The position numbers and the translations under genes are program-made. From JBFEYJ01 sp041546305 (GTDB lineage: Bacteria; Pseudomonadota; Gammaproteobacteria; Thiohalomonadales; Thiohalomonadaceae), in assembly GCA_041546305.1 (NCBI GenBank), contig JBFEWO010000160.1, forward strand, positions 1-6,026: a DNA stretch of 6,026 bases, written 5' to 3'. The notes below the pieces were generated by a model. The model was not told the origin of the DNA and searched no databases. It saw only the letters and a list, made by a program, of their open reading frames with translations. Every line of letters starts with the position of its first letter. Within the stretch, counting starts at the first letter, position 1. Below, piece by piece: positions 5,123 to 6,026 of the stretch.

Positions 5123-5821
5123 CTAGAAATCATCGGAACGATAATGCCGATAGTTCTCAGGCAACTTGAAGAGCTTTACATCGACCTCGTAGGCGAACTG
5201 GTAATCCATCAGCATCTGCCCCCGGCCTGCCTCGTCCCACTCCTGGATCGGCAAGCCGAACTGAAGTAGCCAGCCGGGATGGAAGGTGTGCAGCGCCAGG
5301 TCACAGGGCTCCTGCATGTCAGCCGGAATGGAGGGCAGGGCTCGGGCGTGCTCGCCTGCCAGCACCTGGCGAAAATCGCGCAGACTCTTCACCACGTCCG
5401 CCATCAGGCCGGGGACCGCGACCACGTTGTAGCAGAGGATGTCGTTCACATACAGCGAGTGCTGCTGTGGTGTTTTACCGTCAATCTTTGGTGCCTTGCC
5501 GACTTCACCTTGCTCACTGCGCTTTTCCAGGGCTACCGGCGGCTTGAGCGAGATCTCCCGCGCAGGAATTTCGAACACGGTTTGATCGTTATGCGTGACA
5601 CTGCTTATGAGACGGCTTTGACGATCGAAGAGGACGTAATCGCCCTCGTCGACACCATCATCCATCCGCATGTAGCGGTCAGTGACCAAAATGCGTGAGG
5701 GGTAAGGATCGATGCCCGGTTCGTGGGCCTGGTACAACAGCATCACACTCTCCACCGCCGAAGCCTGGGCAGCGGCAGAGGACAAGGCAATTGCCGCCAC
5801 AGCGGCAAGGAGACTCCGCAT
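5123..5821 (-). CDS. Exported protein of unknown function (232 aa)
   Basis: The family cannot be named with confidence; the sequence resembles uncharacterised secreted proteins of gammaproteobacteria. A clear signal peptide covers residues 1-22 (MRSLLAAVAAIALSSAAAQA then SA, cleavage likely at ASA/VES). The mature part looks beta-rich with conserved-looking blocks: HEPGIDPYPSRILVTDRYMRM (from 33), GDYVLFDRQSRLISSV (60-75), LYVNDILCYNVV (123-134) and QFAYEVDVKLFKLPENY (208-224). Two cysteines (130 and 173) could form a disulfide in the periplasm. I start at ATG 5819-5821 because AAGGAG lies seven bases upstream; the frame also offers TTG one codon earlier, with poorer spacing. The ATG overlaps the stop of the DUF455 gene by one base (TGATG), so the two are probably translationally coupled. 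A strong hairpin follows the stop. Confidence 0.8.
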   Translation of the reverse strand: MRSLLAAVAAIALSSAAAQASAVESVMLLYQAHEPGIDPYPSRILVTDRYMRMDDGVDEGDYVLFDRQSRLISSVTHNDQTVFEIPAREISLKPPVALEKRSEQGEVGKAPKIDGKTPQQHSLYVNDILCYNVVAVPGLMADVVKSLRDFRQVLAGEHARALPSIPADMQEPCDLALHTFHPGWLLQFGLPIQEWDEAGRGQMLMDYQFAYEVDVKLFKLPENYRHYRSDDF

Positions 5822-6026
5822 CAACCTACTCCTTCCAGATAAGCCAGTTCTTGTTCAGTAAAGCCCGCCTCGCGCCGCGCCTCGATATGGAAAGGCGGCC
5901 GCAGCGGGCCCTGCATGTATTCATCAATGAGACCGTTGTAGGTTGCCATCGGTTCCAGCCCGCGCTGCTCGCACAGTGCAAGAAACCAGCGGTTGCCGAT
6001 GGCCACATGGCCGATCTCGTCGCGCA
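5821..6026 (-). CDS. DUF455 ferritin-like protein, partial (C-terminal 67 residues)
   Basis: The frame is open from the right edge of the window to TGA at 5821-5823, so only the C-terminus is seen. It begins RDEIGHVAIGNRWF; the ExxH spacing within that stretch is typical of a helix supplying metal ligands in ferritin-like di-metal proteins. The following CEQRGLEPMATYNGLIDEY, then RPPFHIEARREAGFTEQEL, matches my memory of the C-terminus of the DUF455/COG2833 family. These are about 270-residue cytoplasmic proteins of unclear activity. A GTG at 6004-6006 is simply an internal valine codon, not the start. The stop codon overlaps the start of the downstream exported-protein gene by one base. Confidence 0.8.
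   Translation of the reverse strand, partial: RDEIGHVAIGNRWFLALCEQRGLEPMATYNGLIDEYMQGPLRPPFHIEARREAGFTEQELAYLEGVG

Noticed and set aside
5279..5698. 139-residue plus-strand frame opposite the exported-protein gene
   Set aside because: It is antisense to a gene with a signal peptide, ribosome site and terminator, and its product shows no recognisable features.

Overview
The window looks like chromosomal DNA of a gammaproteobacterium. An HrpB-type helicase fills the centre, and a DUF455 protein followed by a signal-peptide protein lies on the right. The left 2.2 kb is AT-richer with low-GC reading frames, while hrpB and the genes to its right are clearly GC-rich. The switch occurs abruptly near 2.4 kb. 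All credible genes are on the minus strand, so the window reads right to left.

Right part (about 2418-6026): the 3' end of a DUF455 ferritin-like protein gene overlaps by one base (TGATG) the start of an exported protein of unknown function. That gene ends at a strong hairpin (5090-5114). hrpB, an ATP-dependent DEAH-box helicase with all its motifs, follows. This is ordinary core-genome material.

Middle part (about 587-2186): this reads as a small integron gene-cassette array without a visible integrase (a CALIN-type locus). Three short minus-strand genes are separated by attC-like sites at 2101-2186, 1714-1782, 1323-1363 and 587-655. The 1714-1782 site is convincing: 69 nt, an imperfect palindrome, with a perfect GTTRRRY core 10 nt before the next start codon. 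The cargo is a two-helix membrane protein (84 aa), a 111-aa protein I do not recognise, and a small outer-membrane beta-barrel protein (172 aa). A REP/MITE-like inverted repeat sits in the leader of the porin cassette. Diverged copies of one intergenic repeat lie just outside the array at each end (533-567 and 2326-2359).

Left edge (1-341): a truncated minus-strand gene is recovered by direct translation. Its product begins MTSCCSSSSC and carries the cysteine pattern of the CopZ N-terminal zinc/[2Fe-2S] metallochaperone family. It points to a copper, mercury or other metal-handling locus just outside the window.

No CRISPR array, tRNA, rRNA, transposase or integrase gene was seen. The most interesting content is the integrase-less cassette array inserted between a metallochaperone gene and hrpB, including two attC-like sites built on one 41-nt plan.
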